The notes: a model not told the origin generated them from the sequence alone. Shown: positions 42,448 to 51,849, counted from the first letter of the stretch. The stretch: DNA of 64,000 nt from Streptomyces sp. LUP47B (GCF_001746295.1 NZ_MJAH01000006.1:656187-720186); one strand, 5' to 3'. Numbers and translations are program-made.

Positions 42448-43662
42448 TCACAGGCTGAGGGAGCCGAGCGTGGATGCGGCCGCGAGGCGGGTGCCCTGTC
42501 GCCAGACCGCGCGAATCGACAGGCTGTCGTTGATGGTCGTGGTGGGATCACCGTCGACCAGGACGAGATCTGCCCGCAGGCCTTGCTCGACGCGGCCCCG
42601 ATCGTGGAGGCCGAACCGTCGTGCTGTCAGTGAAGTCGCCGAGCGCAGGGCTTCGGTGGGGCTGAAACCGGCCTGTACGAGCAGTTGCAGCTCGCCGTGC
42701 AGACTTGCTCCGTGGGTCACGCCGCGCACGGCCAGAGCCGCGGCGTCGGTGCCTGCGATCACGTCGACCCCAGCCTGGCGCAGGGCGGCGATCGTGGCCA
42801 GTGCCATGTCGAAGTGCGAGGCGGGCAAGCCGCCGAACGTGTCGGAGAGGTGCGCCCGCAATTCCGGCGCAAGCTTTCCCGCAACGCGGGGATCTTGCGC
42901 CAGGTCCGTGCTGTGCGACAGCCCGACGATGGAGGCAAGGGGAGTCAGTGTCGGCACCACGACCACGTTCGCGCTTGCGATGCGGTCGACGATCTCCGGG
43001 GTGTGGGCCGTGTCGGCGAACAGATGGGCGAGGCCGTCGGCGCCGGCGTCGACCATCTGTTCGGTCTCGTGCAGCGTCATGGCGTGGGCCATCACCATCT
43101 TCCCGCGAGCGTGCGCCTCGGCGATCACGGCGGCGTGAATCTCCAGTGGTACGTGCGGCAACTGGAAGCCGAACGCCTCGCCGCTCTCGGCTATCAGCTT
43201 GATGTAGTCGGCGCCCTCGCTGATCCGATCCTCGACGAACCCGGCCGCCTGCGCCACGGTGGTCGCGGTCGGCCAGACCGGATCGTTGAGGCCCTTCCGG
43301 AACTGATGAGGGTGGCCGTCGAGGTGGGTGAGCGAAAAGGAGGCGCTCCGCACGTCCGCGAAAGTCCGGTCGGCCTCGACCTCGGCGCGCAGCGGAATCA
43401 TGGTGGCGGGGACCGAGCCCATGTCGAGTTCGGTGGTGACGCCGAAGGTCAGCGCCTGGCGCAGCATCGCGGCGTCTGTGTGGGTGTGTGCGTCGATCAG
43501 GCCCGGCAGCAGGGTTGCGCCGGTGGCGTCGACGACTTCCACCCCGGTGACACGCGGCCCGCCCACCGAGACGATGACGCCGTCGGCGACGTGCACGTCG
43601 ACCTGGCCCAGGTTCTTCTCGCCGTCGAACACCTTCGCACCGACGATGACGAACTCGTTCAC
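42448..43662 (-). CDS. metal-dependent amidohydrolase
   Basis: This 404-aa enzyme belongs to the amidohydrolase superfamily. The GTG start follows AGGAGAG. The metal ligands HTHTD (in LIDAHTHTD), a bridging-lysine region (DYIKLIAES), His in MVMAHAM, His in LAHLF and the catalytic Asp in VIAGTDAA are all present, and the C-terminus returns to the small beta-sandwich (GLRADLVLVDGDP). Substrates in this group include cyclic amides, imides and dipeptides; none can be assigned here. The last ~60 codons are duplicated 6 kb away at 36391, so this is the intact parent copy. Confidence 0.82.
   Translation of the reverse strand: MNEFVIVGAKVFDGEKNLGQVDVHVADGVIVSVGGPRVTGVEVVDATGATLLPGLIDAHTHTDAAMLRQALTFGVTTELDMGSVPATMIPLRAEVEADRTFADVRSASFSLTHLDGHPHQFRKGLNDPVWPTATTVAQAAGFVEDRISEGADYIKLIAESGEAFGFQLPHVPLEIHAAVIAEAHARGKMVMAHAMTLHETEQMVDAGADGLAHLFADTAHTPEIVDRIASANVVVVPTLTPLASIVGLSHSTDLAQDPRVAGKLAPELRAHLSDTFGGLPASHFDMALATIAALRQAGVDVIAGTDAAALAVRGVTHGASLHGELQLLVQAGFSPTEALRSATSLTARRFGLHDRGRVEQGLRADLVLVDGDPTTTINDSLSIRAVWRQGTRLAAASTLGSLSL
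42459..42646 (-). repeat. 188-bp direct repeat, copy 2 (inside amidohydrolase gene)
   Basis: This is the in-gene copy of the segment also found at 36391-36578, differing at two bases. The two copies have the same orientation and bracket the IPT-CKX-LOG/AT operon, HxlR and transketolase-like genes. Confidence 0.9.
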
Positions 43663-43832
43663 AGGACTCTCCTCGCAATGCTGGACGTGTACTGGTTTCG
43701 GGCTTCACGGCTACGACGTCTGCCGGACCGGCAGGATGGCCGCCGAGGGGTGTTCGGGGGCGTGGTGACCGTCTGTTCGGCTGGGCGGGCGAGGGCGACC
43801 CCACGGGGGTCGCCGTTCCGGACGGACTGGGC

Positions 43833-44777
43833 CTACCGGCCCCGTCGTGCGGGTGGGATGGGAATCGGCTCGGCTCCTGGGACGACGCGGGTGGTCAGGG
43901 TGCCGAGTTGTTCGACGGTGACGGTGACGACGTCGCCGGGTTGCAGGGGGCGGTGGGCGTTCAGGCCTTCGCGACCCCACAGTTCGGCGAGGCAGCCGCC
44001 GCCGCAGGTGCCGGAGCCGAGGACGTCGCCGGGGCGGATCTCGGTGCCACGGGAGGCGTAGGCGATCATGTCGGCGTAGGAGAACGCCATGGACGACCAG
44101 CGGTCCTGCCCCAGCCGTTCGCCGTTGACGTCGACGGTCATCGTCAGGTCGAACGCGGTGTCGGTGCGCCAGGGTTGCAGCTCGTCGGGGGTGACCAGGA
44201 CCGGTCCGAGGGTGGTGGCGGTGTCCTTGCCCTTGGTGGGGCCGAGCCGGACCTGCATCTCGGCGAACTGGACGTCGCGGGCCGACCAGTCGACGAGGAT
44301 GGTGTAGCCGGCGACGTAGGCGTCGGCGTCGTCGGGGTGGATGTCGCGGCCGGTGCGGCCGATGACGGCGGCGACCTCCAGCTCCAGGTCGAACATCCGG
44401 CTGCCGGGCGGTACGGGGACGTCTTCGGCGGGGCCGAGGATCGCGTAGGGGTTGGTGAAGTAGAACGCGGGTGCCTCGTACCAGCGCTCGGGGACGGTCG
44501 CGTCGGGTCCGCCGAGTCTGGAGACACCTTCGACGTGCCGTTCGAAGGTCATGAAGTCCCGCACAGCGGGAGGATCGGGGATCGGCGCGCGCAGCCGAAG
44601 GTCGCCGACCGCCCGGGTCTCGGCGGGCGCCGCCAGGGCCTGCTCCCCGGCCGCCCGCAGGGTGCCGTCGCGCAGGAGGCCGAGCATCGTGACGCCGCGG
44701 CCCAGGGGATGGACCTGGTCGTGGTGGAGGACGCCGACCCGATCACCGTCGTCGTCGGCGTAGGTCACGAACCGCAC
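43833..44777 (-). CDS. fumarylacetoacetate hydrolase-family protein
   Basis: This 314-aa protein starts at GTG 44777 behind AAGGGAAG, 15 bp after the metallo-beta-lactamase gene. A short N-terminal domain (VRFVTYADDDG) is followed by the FAH catalytic fold. The metal site is in MFDLELEVAAVIG, with a downstream Asp in ILVDWSARD, and the segment GPTKGKDTATTLGP is typical. The C-terminus has GDVLGSGTCGGGCLAE. FAH-family enzymes cleave C-C bonds of 3-oxo acids or hydrate/decarboxylate keto acids, often in aromatic catabolism. The metallo-beta-lactamase gene upstream and FAH debris nearby suggest a former catabolic cluster. Confidence 0.83.
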   Translation of the reverse strand: MRFVTYADDDGDRVGVLHHDQVHPLGRGVTMLGLLRDGTLRAAGEQALAAPAETRAVGDLRLRAPIPDPPAVRDFMTFERHVEGVSRLGGPDATVPERWYEAPAFYFTNPYAILGPAEDVPVPPGSRMFDLELEVAAVIGRTGRDIHPDDADAYVAGYTILVDWSARDVQFAEMQVRLGPTKGKDTATTLGPVLVTPDELQPWRTDTAFDLTMTVDVNGERLGQDRWSSMAFSYADMIAYASRGTEIRPGDVLGSGTCGGGCLAELWGREGLNAHRPLQPGDVVTVTVEQLGTLTTRVVPGAEPIPIPPARRGR

Positions 44778-44791
44778 AGTCGCGCTTCCCT

Positions 44792-45751
44792 TCAGACGGA
44801 GGTGTGCATCGGGCGGCCGAGCCAGGCGACCGCGTCCCCGAAGGCGGCGATCACGTCGAGGTCCCGGCCGGCGTGGTCGGCGTAGACGCGGTGCAGGTTG
44901 AGCACGATCCGTTCGGCGTCGCCCCAACCCGTGAACTCGCCCAGGTCGACCTGGCGGGCGGCCTGCAGGGGCGTCAGACCCCGGGAGAGCCCGTCCTGGG
45001 CGGTGTCGAGGATGAGCCGGTAATAGCGGCGGTGCTCCTCCAGGACCCGGGTGATGCCGGTGTCGGTGAGGACCGGGCCGTGACCGGGGACGACGACGTC
45101 GGGTCGCAGGGACTCCAGCCAGTCGACCGCAGCGAGGGCCCCGTCCACCGAGCCCATGAAGACCAGCGGGGTGAGTCCGGCGAACACCAGATCGCCGGAG
45201 AACAGCACGCGTTCTTCGGGCAGCCAGGCGATCAGATCTCCGGTGGTGTGCGCCGAGCGGCCGGGGTGCAGCAGTTCGATCCGCCGACCTGCAACGTGCA
45301 GGGTGAGTGCGGAGCCGGCCGAGATGTCGGGAAGCCTGCGGGTCACCGGCCCCCAGTCCGGGACCGGATTCCACAGCGGAGGACAGCCGTCGATGACCGG
45401 GTCGGCCTGAAGCCCTTCCCGCATCCGGCTGTGCCCGACGATCACTGTCGTGGAGGGGAGGAGGCTGTTGCCGTAGGTGTGGTCACCGTGCTGATGGGTG
45501 TTCACCGCCAGCCGGACGGGCGCCCCGCCGGTGGCCGTGTCCACGGCGTCGAGAAAGCGGCGGGTGCGAGCCGCGGTGGCACAGGTGTCGATCACCAGGA
45601 CCCCGTCGTCGCCGGCCACCGCGCCGGCGTTGTTGACCCACCAGGTCCCGTCCGGCTGCACCCAGGCGTGGATCCCGGGAAGCAACTCCTGGAGTTCCGC
45701 CGCGTCCGCTGTGGGAGGAGGAGCGGAGTTCGTGTCCGGGGTGTCGGTCAT
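44792..45751 (-). CDS. metallo-beta-lactamase-fold hydrolase
   Basis: This 319-aa enzyme starts at ATG 45751, which overlaps the stop of a tiny upstream ORF (ATGA). The zinc motif HQHGDH in NTHQHGDHTYGN, an Asp in FSGDLVFAG and a His in VVPGHGPV are all in place. The closest general type is quinoprotein relay or glyoxalase II-like hydrolases. It probably hydrolyses a thioester or lactone in the same pathway as the FAH-family protein downstream. No secretion signal is seen. Confidence 0.82.
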   Translation of the reverse strand: MTDTPDTNSAPPPTADAAELQELLPGIHAWVQPDGTWWVNNAGAVAGDDGVLVIDTCATAARTRRFLDAVDTATGGAPVRLAVNTHQHGDHTYGNSLLPSTTVIVGHSRMREGLQADPVIDGCPPLWNPVPDWGPVTRRLPDISAGSALTLHVAGRRIELLHPGRSAHTTGDLIAWLPEERVLFSGDLVFAGLTPLVFMGSVDGALAAVDWLESLRPDVVVPGHGPVLTDTGITRVLEEHRRYYRLILDTAQDGLSRGLTPLQAARQVDLGEFTGWGDAERIVLNLHRVYADHAGRDLDVIAAFGDAVAWLGRPMHTSV

Positions 45752-45825
45752 GACCCGGCCTGTCCGTCGTCCATCACGGTGGCGACGCGGCTGCGGCCGT
45801 GCTGTTCGTACGTGGCGAAGTGCAT
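45748..45825 (-). CDS. 25-aa ORF resembling an FAH N-terminus, coupled to MBL gene
   Basis: ATG 45825 follows AAGGACTGCC. The 25 codons (MHFATYEQHGRSRVATVMDD and five more) read like the first strand of an FAH-family protein and then stop, with the stop overlapping the metallo-beta-lactamase start. It is probably the stub of a deleted FAH paralogue that now serves as a leader for translational coupling. Confidence 0.4.
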   Translation of the reverse strand: MHFATYEQHGRSRVATVMDDGQAGS

Positions 45826-45918
45826 GGCAGTCCTTGGGAGTTGGGTGGGTTGACGCAGGCCGGGGGCTCGGCGGCATGGCAGGGCGGGGGAGTGCGCCGG
45901 GCCCCCGGGGTCATGGGG

Positions 45919-46289
45919 TCAGGCCGGCGGAGCGACGAAGACGCCGCGGTCGACGTCGTTGAGCATTTCCTTGGCGACCATTTCGTTCATCGGGTTGGAC
46001 GTGGCCCACTGGTCGGCGTTCTCGGGCTTCGTCAGCTCGTAGATGTGCGGGTGCCGAGTGTCCTCGTCCAGCTTTTCGAGCTCGGTGGTGTACTCCGCTC
46101 CTCGTCCCAGCGCTCCAGGAGCGCGAGCGTGGTCAACGCGGGCTCGTCCAGCGCCGTACGCAGGTCGAGCGCTCGGCCGTCCGGGGCCACGAGGCCCGGG
46201 GACCTGGTCTCGCCCGCGGCCGAAAGGGCGCCGATGGCGAACGGTCCGGAGAAGGGGGTAAAGGGTGCCGACGTGGCTGCGGATGTCAC
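45919..46289 (-). pseudogene. decayed FAH-family gene joined to an unrecognised gene tail
   Basis: A GTG at 46289 with a strong GGAGGA site begins an FAH-like N-terminus (FAIGALSAAGETRSPGLVAP, then DGRALDLRTALDE). At about 46105 the sequence switches frame to a different protein end: ELEKLDEDTRHPHIYELTKP, then NEMVAKEMLNDVDRGVFVAPP. The second part is not recognised. The junction indicates a deletion fusing two genes. Confidence 0.5.
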
Positions 46290-46343
46290 GGAGATTTCCT
46301 CCCGATTGCGGTGCCACTAATCTGGCCCGTAGATTGCAATCAG

Positions 46344-46357
46344 GGAAATTGATTTCC
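46344..46357. promoter_or_regulatory. inverted repeat GGAAAT-TG-ATTTCC
   Basis: A perfect 6-bp inverted repeat lies in an AT-rich stretch 55 bp upstream of the decayed FAH gene, next to TTATATA read on the minus strand. It is a plausible old operator/promoter. Confidence 0.3.
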
Positions 46358-46408
46358 TGTATATAAGAATCCAGCCGGTGAATACCGATGGTGCCGGCTC
46401 CGGAATTG

Positions 46409-46930
46409 GGACCCTGGCGTTTGCCCGGGTCGTCCGGTTTGATCAGGTGATTGCCGTGGAGGGTGAGGATGCGTGGGCGTTCGGTGTGGGCTCGGCGTCC
46501 GGCGGCGGTGTTGACGTATCCGGCGAGCTTGGGCGCGCTGCGGATCAAGTCGCGGACGGCGGCGGGCGCGGCAGGCGTGTTACGGGTCCTGACCTGGGGT
46601 TTGTCTTCTCCGGAGACGACACCTCGCACCCAGTGGGCGGTGTTTCCCACGGTCCGGGTTCGCGAGCTCAGGAAGCGATCTCGGCTGCTCTTGCCTGCTC
46701 GGCGAACAGGTCGGTGATGGCGTGGACGGTCTCGCTGGAGCACTTCTTCGCTCCATAGAGACGGCGGCGTTGGATGCGCAGGACTTGGGCGGCGTGCGGG
46801 AAGAGCAGGCCGTCGACGGTGACGACCTGCACGAGTCGTTGTTCGTGGCGGCCGTGGCCCCGGTCGTCGTCGCGGTGAATCACGGGGATCTTCTTCCAGG
46901 GCACAGCGTGGAGTTGGCGGGCCTGGCCGC
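46409..46930 (-). pseudogene. ISAs1-family transposase remnant, right copy
   Basis: Two minus-strand frames together give the C-terminal half of an ISAs1-family transposase: HAVPWKKIPVIHRDDDRGHG and LLFPHAAQVLRIQRR, ending at a stop after EQARAAEIAS. A shifted frame then continues NTAHWVRGVVSGEDKPQVRT, VRDLIRSAPKLAGYVNTAAG and ILTLHGNH. The N-terminal half is absent. The last ~144 bp are repeated in inverse orientation at 36217. Confidence 0.65.
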
Positions 46931-47030
46931 GGTAGCGGGCGCCACATTCGTGCAGGGCTGACGGTGTCTCAGGGACGGTTCCGGGAAGCCGCCGTGGACG
47001 GCGGGCCGAGACGCGCACGATCGCGGCCTG

Positions 47031-47300
47031 ATGGCGGACTTCGTCCGTGGACGCTGGAGCGCCGAGCTCGAGGACCTGTTCCTGCGAGTGATCGGAAGAT
47101 TCGGCCGGGTCGGCGCGGCGCCGGATGCGGGACTACATCCGGGCCTGCTGAGCTCGGTCGGCCGCAAGCACAGCCGGCGGCTGGCCGAGTACGCCGGTCA
47201 CAACGGCCCGCACGGGCCGCAGCACCTCGTCGGTTATGGAGCGAGTGACGGAATCGGATGGCGTCCCGCCGGGTGGTGTAGCCGGTCAACGGACCGGAAC
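47031..47300 (+). pseudogene. IS701-type transposase N-terminal remnant
   Basis: The plus frame reads WSAELEDLFLRVIGRFGRV, then (after a one-base shift around 47138) RRMRDYIR continues into LLSSVGRKHSRRLAEYAGHN. This is the N-terminal signature of IS701-family transposases. The catalytic part is missing. The region from 47301 to 47616 holds nothing I recognise. Confidence 0.5.
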
Positions 47301-47616
47301 TCGCAGGTCAGACCGGGTACTTCGGCCGGCTGGCGCCCTCTCGGCGTCTGACCGGGCCAGCGCTACCTCGTCGAGGGAATCGCTACCACGGGAATGAAAT
47401 AGCCGCACGGCGGGCGATCACGGAACCGAACAACTGGGCGTCGCGTTGGAGTGGCCAATCATGCCGACCGGGTCCCGTACCGAACCGGCATGGTGTCAGT
47501 TTCACCATGCGCGCGTCCGGGGCGGGGCAACGGACCTGTGAGCGAGCCTCCCGTCCGGACGCGGCCGTACTCCCTGAGCCGGTGGCCCCCGCGAGACGGC
47601 CTGCCTCACATCGAGT

Positions 47617-50600
47617 TCAACGGCCCTGCCCGGCTTCCGTCGGGACGGGGTCCGCGCTCTCCCGCAACTCGCCGAGTACGCGCGCCTGCTCGGCCTGGTA
47701 GCGCTCAATGGCCGCGAGTTTGAGGCCTTCGTATCCACGGACCGCATCGGGCAGTTCCGCGAGTCGGCGGACTTCGGCCAGGTTCTCCTCGTTCAGGAGC
47801 GCGAGCGCGGTGCTGATCGACTCGCGGTACTCGGCGACGAGTTCACGCTCGATGCGTCGCATGTGCTGGAGTCCGAACACATCGAGGCGGGTCCCTCGAA
47901 CGCGCCGCAGTGCACGCAGCAGTTTGAGGGCCGGGCGGAACCAGCTTCCGAGAGCGATCTTCCTTTCCATGCCCAGGGCTCGCAGGACGGGCGGATGCAG
48001 GCGGTAGGAGCGTCGGCTCGCGCTTCCGAATGCCGCGGTGATGTGGTCGTCCACGGCTGGGTCAATCGCGAGTCGTGCGACCTCGTACTCGTCCTTGTAT
48101 GCCATGAGCTTGTGGAAACAGCGGGCGACAGCCTCGGTCAGCTCGGTCGAGCCGTCGGCGGCAGCGCGCTCCGTGGCCGCCACCGTGTGGACGAAGTCGA
48201 CGTAGGCACGAGCGTAGCGCCTGTCCTGGTAGTCGATGAGGTCTGCCACGCGCACGGTGAGGAGGCGATGCAGCTCCGATTCCTCATCATCGGTGACCAA
48301 CGCCACGAGCTCGGTGGTCCCGGCGGGCAGCCGCAGTTCCACGTCTGGGAGCGTCGGGCCGGCAAGCGCGGCACTCAGCGCCTCGGGGTCGGCGACCGCC
48401 TGGCGGCCTCGCCGGAAGGCTTGCACATTGCGTTCAACGGCGACTCCGTTCAGGGCGATGGCCTCTTCGATGGCCGAAGCCGGCATCGGCAGCAGCCCGG
48501 TTTGGTACGCGGCTCCCACCAGCAGCATGTTGGCGTACTGCTCGTCGTCGAACAGCCGCTCGGCCAGCGCGCCGGAGTCCAGAGCGATGAGCTGGCGCAT
48601 TGCGTCGTGGACGGCATGACGTACGACATCGGGAGCCGGGAAACTGACGGCCGTGTCGACCACCATCTGCCCGGTGGGTATCTCGGTCGTGGTCATGACG
48701 GCGACGGTGCGATCCGCGGAGGCGACGGACAGGTACTGCGGGTCGGTCGCGACGAGCGGATCGCACGCGAGATAGAGGTCGCACTGCCCCGCGGCGATCT
48801 TGGCGCCCTGTTCGACGACATCCTCAGTGATCTTGATGTCGGAGACGACCGCGCCGCCCTTCTGGGCCAGTCCGGTCTGGTCGAGGCTGCGGGCGTGGCG
48901 GCCGTCGATGACGGCCGCGGTCGCCAGCACCTGCGAGATGGTGACGATGCCGGTTCCCCCGATCCCGGTGATCCGCATGCCGAAGGAGTCGGCGCCGGCC
49001 GTGCGGGCCGGCTCGGCGATGTCGGTGGCCCCCAGGGCGGGAAGCTCGGCGCGCTTCGGCTTGCCTGCGGGCGTGATGGTCATGAACGCCGGGCAGTCGC
49101 CGTCGAGACACGAATAGTCCAGGTTGCACGAGGACTGGTCGATCCTGGTCTTGCGGCCGAACTCGGTCGAGACCGGGTGCACCGACAGACAGTTCGACTT
49201 GCGGCCGCAGTCACCGCAACCCTCGCAGATGCGCTCGTTGATCCAGACTCGCGTCGTCGGCGCCTCGGCCTTGCCGCGCCGACGCGCACGCCGTTTCTCG
49301 GCGGCGCATTCCTGATCATGGATGAGGACCGTGACACCGGCAGTGGTCTTGAGCTCCGCCAACGCGCCCTCGATCTCGGCCCGGTCCAGAACCTTCACCG
49401 ACTTCGGAAGCCGGGCCCGGGGTACGCGTGCCCTGTCCTCCGTCGTGATGATCACTTTGGCGACGCCTTCGTGCAGCAGCATGGCGGCGAGCCGGTCGAC
49501 CGGAAGGGCGCCGACGGCGTCCTGGCCGCCGGTCATGGCGACCGTTCCGTTGTAGAGCAGTCTGAACGTGACGTTCACCCCCGCGGCGACCGCTGCCCGG
49601 ACGCCCAGACTGCCCGAATGCATGAAGGTGCCGTCACCGATGTTCTGCACGAAGTGGTCGGCGTCGACGAACGGCTCCATCCCGATCCACTGAGCCCCTT
49701 CCCCGCCCATCTGGGTCATGCCGACGACCGGGCCGACCTGTTCGGGATCCATGAACACGACCATGGAGTGGCAGCCGATCCCAGCGCCGACCAGCGAGTC
49801 CCCGCCGGCGGTGGTCGAGGTGTTGTGCGGACACCCCGAGCAGTAGTACGGGCTGCGGGCCAGGAGCGGCAGCGACAACGCCGCACGGGCCTTGGGCCGC
49901 TGACGCCATGCGCGAGCGGCATCGATGCCGAGCCGCGCGAGCACCCTGGACAGCCCGGTGGCGATGCTGTCCGCGTCGAGCTCTCCTGAGTGACTGAACA
50001 GCGATCGCCCGTCCTGGTCCTGTTTGCCGTGGACGACCGGGGCGTTGGGGCGGCCGTAGAGGATCTCCTTGACGGCGGTTTCGAGGAACGGCCGTTTCTC
50101 CTCGACGACGACCAGCTGGTCGAGACCGTCCGCGAAGTCGACGATGGCATCGCGTTCGAGAGGGAAGATCATGCCGAGCTTGAGGATCCTGATGCCGTAC
50201 CGGGCGAGGTCTTTGTCGGCGAGGCCGATGATGCGGAGGGCCTCGCGGACGTCGAGATAGGTCTTGCCGGATGTCAGGATGCCGATTTTGTCCGACGGCC
50301 CGCGCTGGACTACGCGGTTGAGGCCGTTAAGCCGGGCGTACTCCGCGGCGCGAGGGAGGCGGATGTCGTGCAGGCTGCGTTCGAGGGCCATGAGGTTGGC
50401 GCCCAGGAGCATGGAGCTCGGTTTGTGCGGGCTGGGGCTCCCGTCGCCCTCGGTGCCCGTGATCCGATCGCGTGCCACGACGGCCGTGGACGCTGAGTCC
50501 GCCACGGCGGTGGTGATCTTCAGGCCCGACCACAGGCCGCTGAACCGGGAGAGGAACTGCGCGTGGAGCCCGAAGTCGAGGACGTCCTGGGCATCGGCCG

Positions 50601-51147
50601 GGTACAGCGTCGGGATCGCCAGGTCCGCGAGCGTCGCCTCGCTGGCACACGGCACGCTGGACGACTTGGCTCCCGGGTCGTCGCCGACCAACGCGACGGC
50701 ACCGCCGGAAGGGCCGGTTCCCACCAGGTTCGCGTGGCGGAGGGCATCGGAGGCGCGATCGAGGCCGGGGGACTTGCCGTACCAGATGCCCACGACGCCG
50801 TCGCACCGCGAAGCGCCGACCTGGCCGGCCAACTGGCTGCCCATGACGGCGGTCGCGGCGAGCTCCTCGTTCAGCCCCGGTTTGTGGACGATGTCGTGCT
50901 CGTGCAACAACGCCCCGCGTCGGCCCAACTCGATGTCGTAGCCGGCGAGTGGTGATCCCTCGTATCCCGAGACGAATGTCGCGGTACGCAGTCCGTTCGT
51001 GTTGTCACGCCGGGAGCGGTCCAGCAGAACGCGGACAAGAGCCTGGATCCCGGAGAGGTGCACGACGCCTTCCTCGCGGCGGTAGCGGTCATCCAGACGG
51101 AAGCGTCGGCTGCCCGGCTGCTCGGTCTCGGTGATGGGTGCAGTCAT
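47617..51147 (-). CDS. indolepyruvate:ferredoxin oxidoreductase, fused subunits
   Basis: This 1176-aa enzyme oxidatively decarboxylates aryl-pyruvates to aryl-acetyl-CoA with ferredoxin. ATG 51147 follows GAGGAAGAGGA; a GTG five codons earlier is less likely. The alpha (pyruvate-oxidoreductase) part covers about 1-430. A TPP-binding part has CSGCPHNTS and NIGDGTFMHSG. A ferredoxin-like iron-sulfur motif, ICEGCGDCGRKSNC, lies near 650. The gamma part begins ITGIGGTGIVTISQVL. A C-terminal DUF6537-like region is present. The fused form is usual in aerobic bacteria. An aminotransferase at 61761 could supply arylpyruvates. It follows the TetR gene by 78 bp. Confidence 0.85.
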   Translation of the reverse strand: MTAPITETEQPGSRRFRLDDRYRREEGVVHLSGIQALVRVLLDRSRRDNTNGLRTATFVSGYEGSPLAGYDIELGRRGALLHEHDIVHKPGLNEELAATAVMGSQLAGQVGASRCDGVVGIWYGKSPGLDRASDALRHANLVGTGPSGGAVALVGDDPGAKSSSVPCASEATLADLAIPTLYPADAQDVLDFGLHAQFLSRFSGLWSGLKITTAVADSASTAVVARDRITGTEGDGSPSPHKPSSMLLGANLMALERSLHDIRLPRAAEYARLNGLNRVVQRGPSDKIGILTSGKTYLDVREALRIIGLADKDLARYGIRILKLGMIFPLERDAIVDFADGLDQLVVVEEKRPFLETAVKEILYGRPNAPVVHGKQDQDGRSLFSHSGELDADSIATGLSRVLARLGIDAARAWRQRPKARAALSLPLLARSPYYCSGCPHNTSTTAGGDSLVGAGIGCHSMVVFMDPEQVGPVVGMTQMGGEGAQWIGMEPFVDADHFVQNIGDGTFMHSGSLGVRAAVAAGVNVTFRLLYNGTVAMTGGQDAVGALPVDRLAAMLLHEGVAKVIITTEDRARVPRARLPKSVKVLDRAEIEGALAELKTTAGVTVLIHDQECAAEKRRARRRGKAEAPTTRVWINERICEGCGDCGRKSNCLSVHPVSTEFGRKTRIDQSSCNLDYSCLDGDCPAFMTITPAGKPKRAELPALGATDIAEPARTAGADSFGMRITGIGGTGIVTISQVLATAAVIDGRHARSLDQTGLAQKGGAVVSDIKITEDVVEQGAKIAAGQCDLYLACDPLVATDPQYLSVASADRTVAVMTTTEIPTGQMVVDTAVSFPAPDVVRHAVHDAMRQLIALDSGALAERLFDDEQYANMLLVGAAYQTGLLPMPASAIEEAIALNGVAVERNVQAFRRGRQAVADPEALSAALAGPTLPDVELRLPAGTTELVALVTDDEESELHRLLTVRVADLIDYQDRRYARAYVDFVHTVAATERAAADGSTELTEAVARCFHKLMAYKDEYEVARLAIDPAVDDHITAAFGSASRRSYRLHPPVLRALGMERKIALGSWFRPALKLLRALRRVRGTRLDVFGLQHMRRIERELVAEYRESISTALALLNEENLAEVRRLAELPDAVRGYEGLKLAAIERYQAEQARVLGELRESADPVPTEAGQGR

Positions 51148-51225
51148 CGTCCTCTTCCTCACAACAATCTGGGGCTGCTGAAGGTCCCGCCCGTCTGCGC
51201 GTGCGCAGAGACGGCTTCCTCGCGG

Positions 51226-51825
51226 TCAGGCTGGTTCGGTCAGCCGCGCGGTCGCCCAGCCGAGCAGCGCGCCGCGGAACGCCGACACCAGTCGGTGCGT
51301 GATCTGCGTGGGCGACAGCGCGAGCGTGTCACGGAGATCGAAGATCTCCCGGGGGTCGAAGAGGACGTTCCACAGGAAGGCGGCCTCGTCCTCGACGCCG
51401 ACGAGCTCGCCCACCCCGAGAATCATCACGAGCTCGCGGATGGGGCGGGCGAGGGCCTCCGCCTGGCCTTCCAAGTACGGCTCATCGGCCTTGTACCGCG
51501 CGAGGAACCCTTCCGATGACCGGCGGTGCACCAGCGCCGCGCCTTCGGCGAGGACGAGGTCCACCCAGAAGCCGCAGACACTCTCGAGCAGGGCCAGACC
51601 GTTGCTCGGCTGCTCGAGACTGTGATCGCGGAACTTGCTCACGATGTCCCGTCGGTAGGCACTGAGGGCGTCGTCCGCGGACTCGAAGTGCCGGTAAGCC
51701 GTCGCGACCGACACATCCGCCTGCCGAGCGATGTCGGCGAGGCTGATCGGCTGCTCGCAACGCTCGAAAAGCTCTGCGGCGGCCTGGATCAGCTTGGCGT
51801 TGTTCAACCGCTGATCCCTGCGCAT
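51226..51825 (-). CDS. TetR-family regulator
   Basis: ATG 51825 is preferred because GGAGAGGA lies just upstream; an ATG five codons earlier (51840) is possible. The N-terminal HTH reads ISLADIARQADVSVATAYRHF. The ligand domain contains NVLFDPREIFDLRDTL, strikingly like NAMFDPREILDLISTG in the TetR protein at 63174. The gene is tightly packed with the RraA-type gene upstream and the IOR gene downstream, so it is likely autoregulated with the catabolic operon. Confidence 0.83.
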   Translation of the reverse strand: MRRDQRLNNAKLIQAAAELFERCEQPISLADIARQADVSVATAYRHFESADDALSAYRRDIVSKFRDHSLEQPSNGLALLESVCGFWVDLVLAEGAALVHRRSSEGFLARYKADEPYLEGQAEALARPIRELVMILGVGELVGVEDEAAFLWNVLFDPREIFDLRDTLALSPTQITHRLVSAFRGALLGWATARLTEPA

Positions 51826-51849
51826 GCGCGTCCTCTCCATGTACGCGGC

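Noticed and set aside
47863-49989. 708-aa plus-strand ORF opposite the IOR gene
   Set aside because: The opposite strand encodes a clear multi-domain IOR; the plus frame has no family features.
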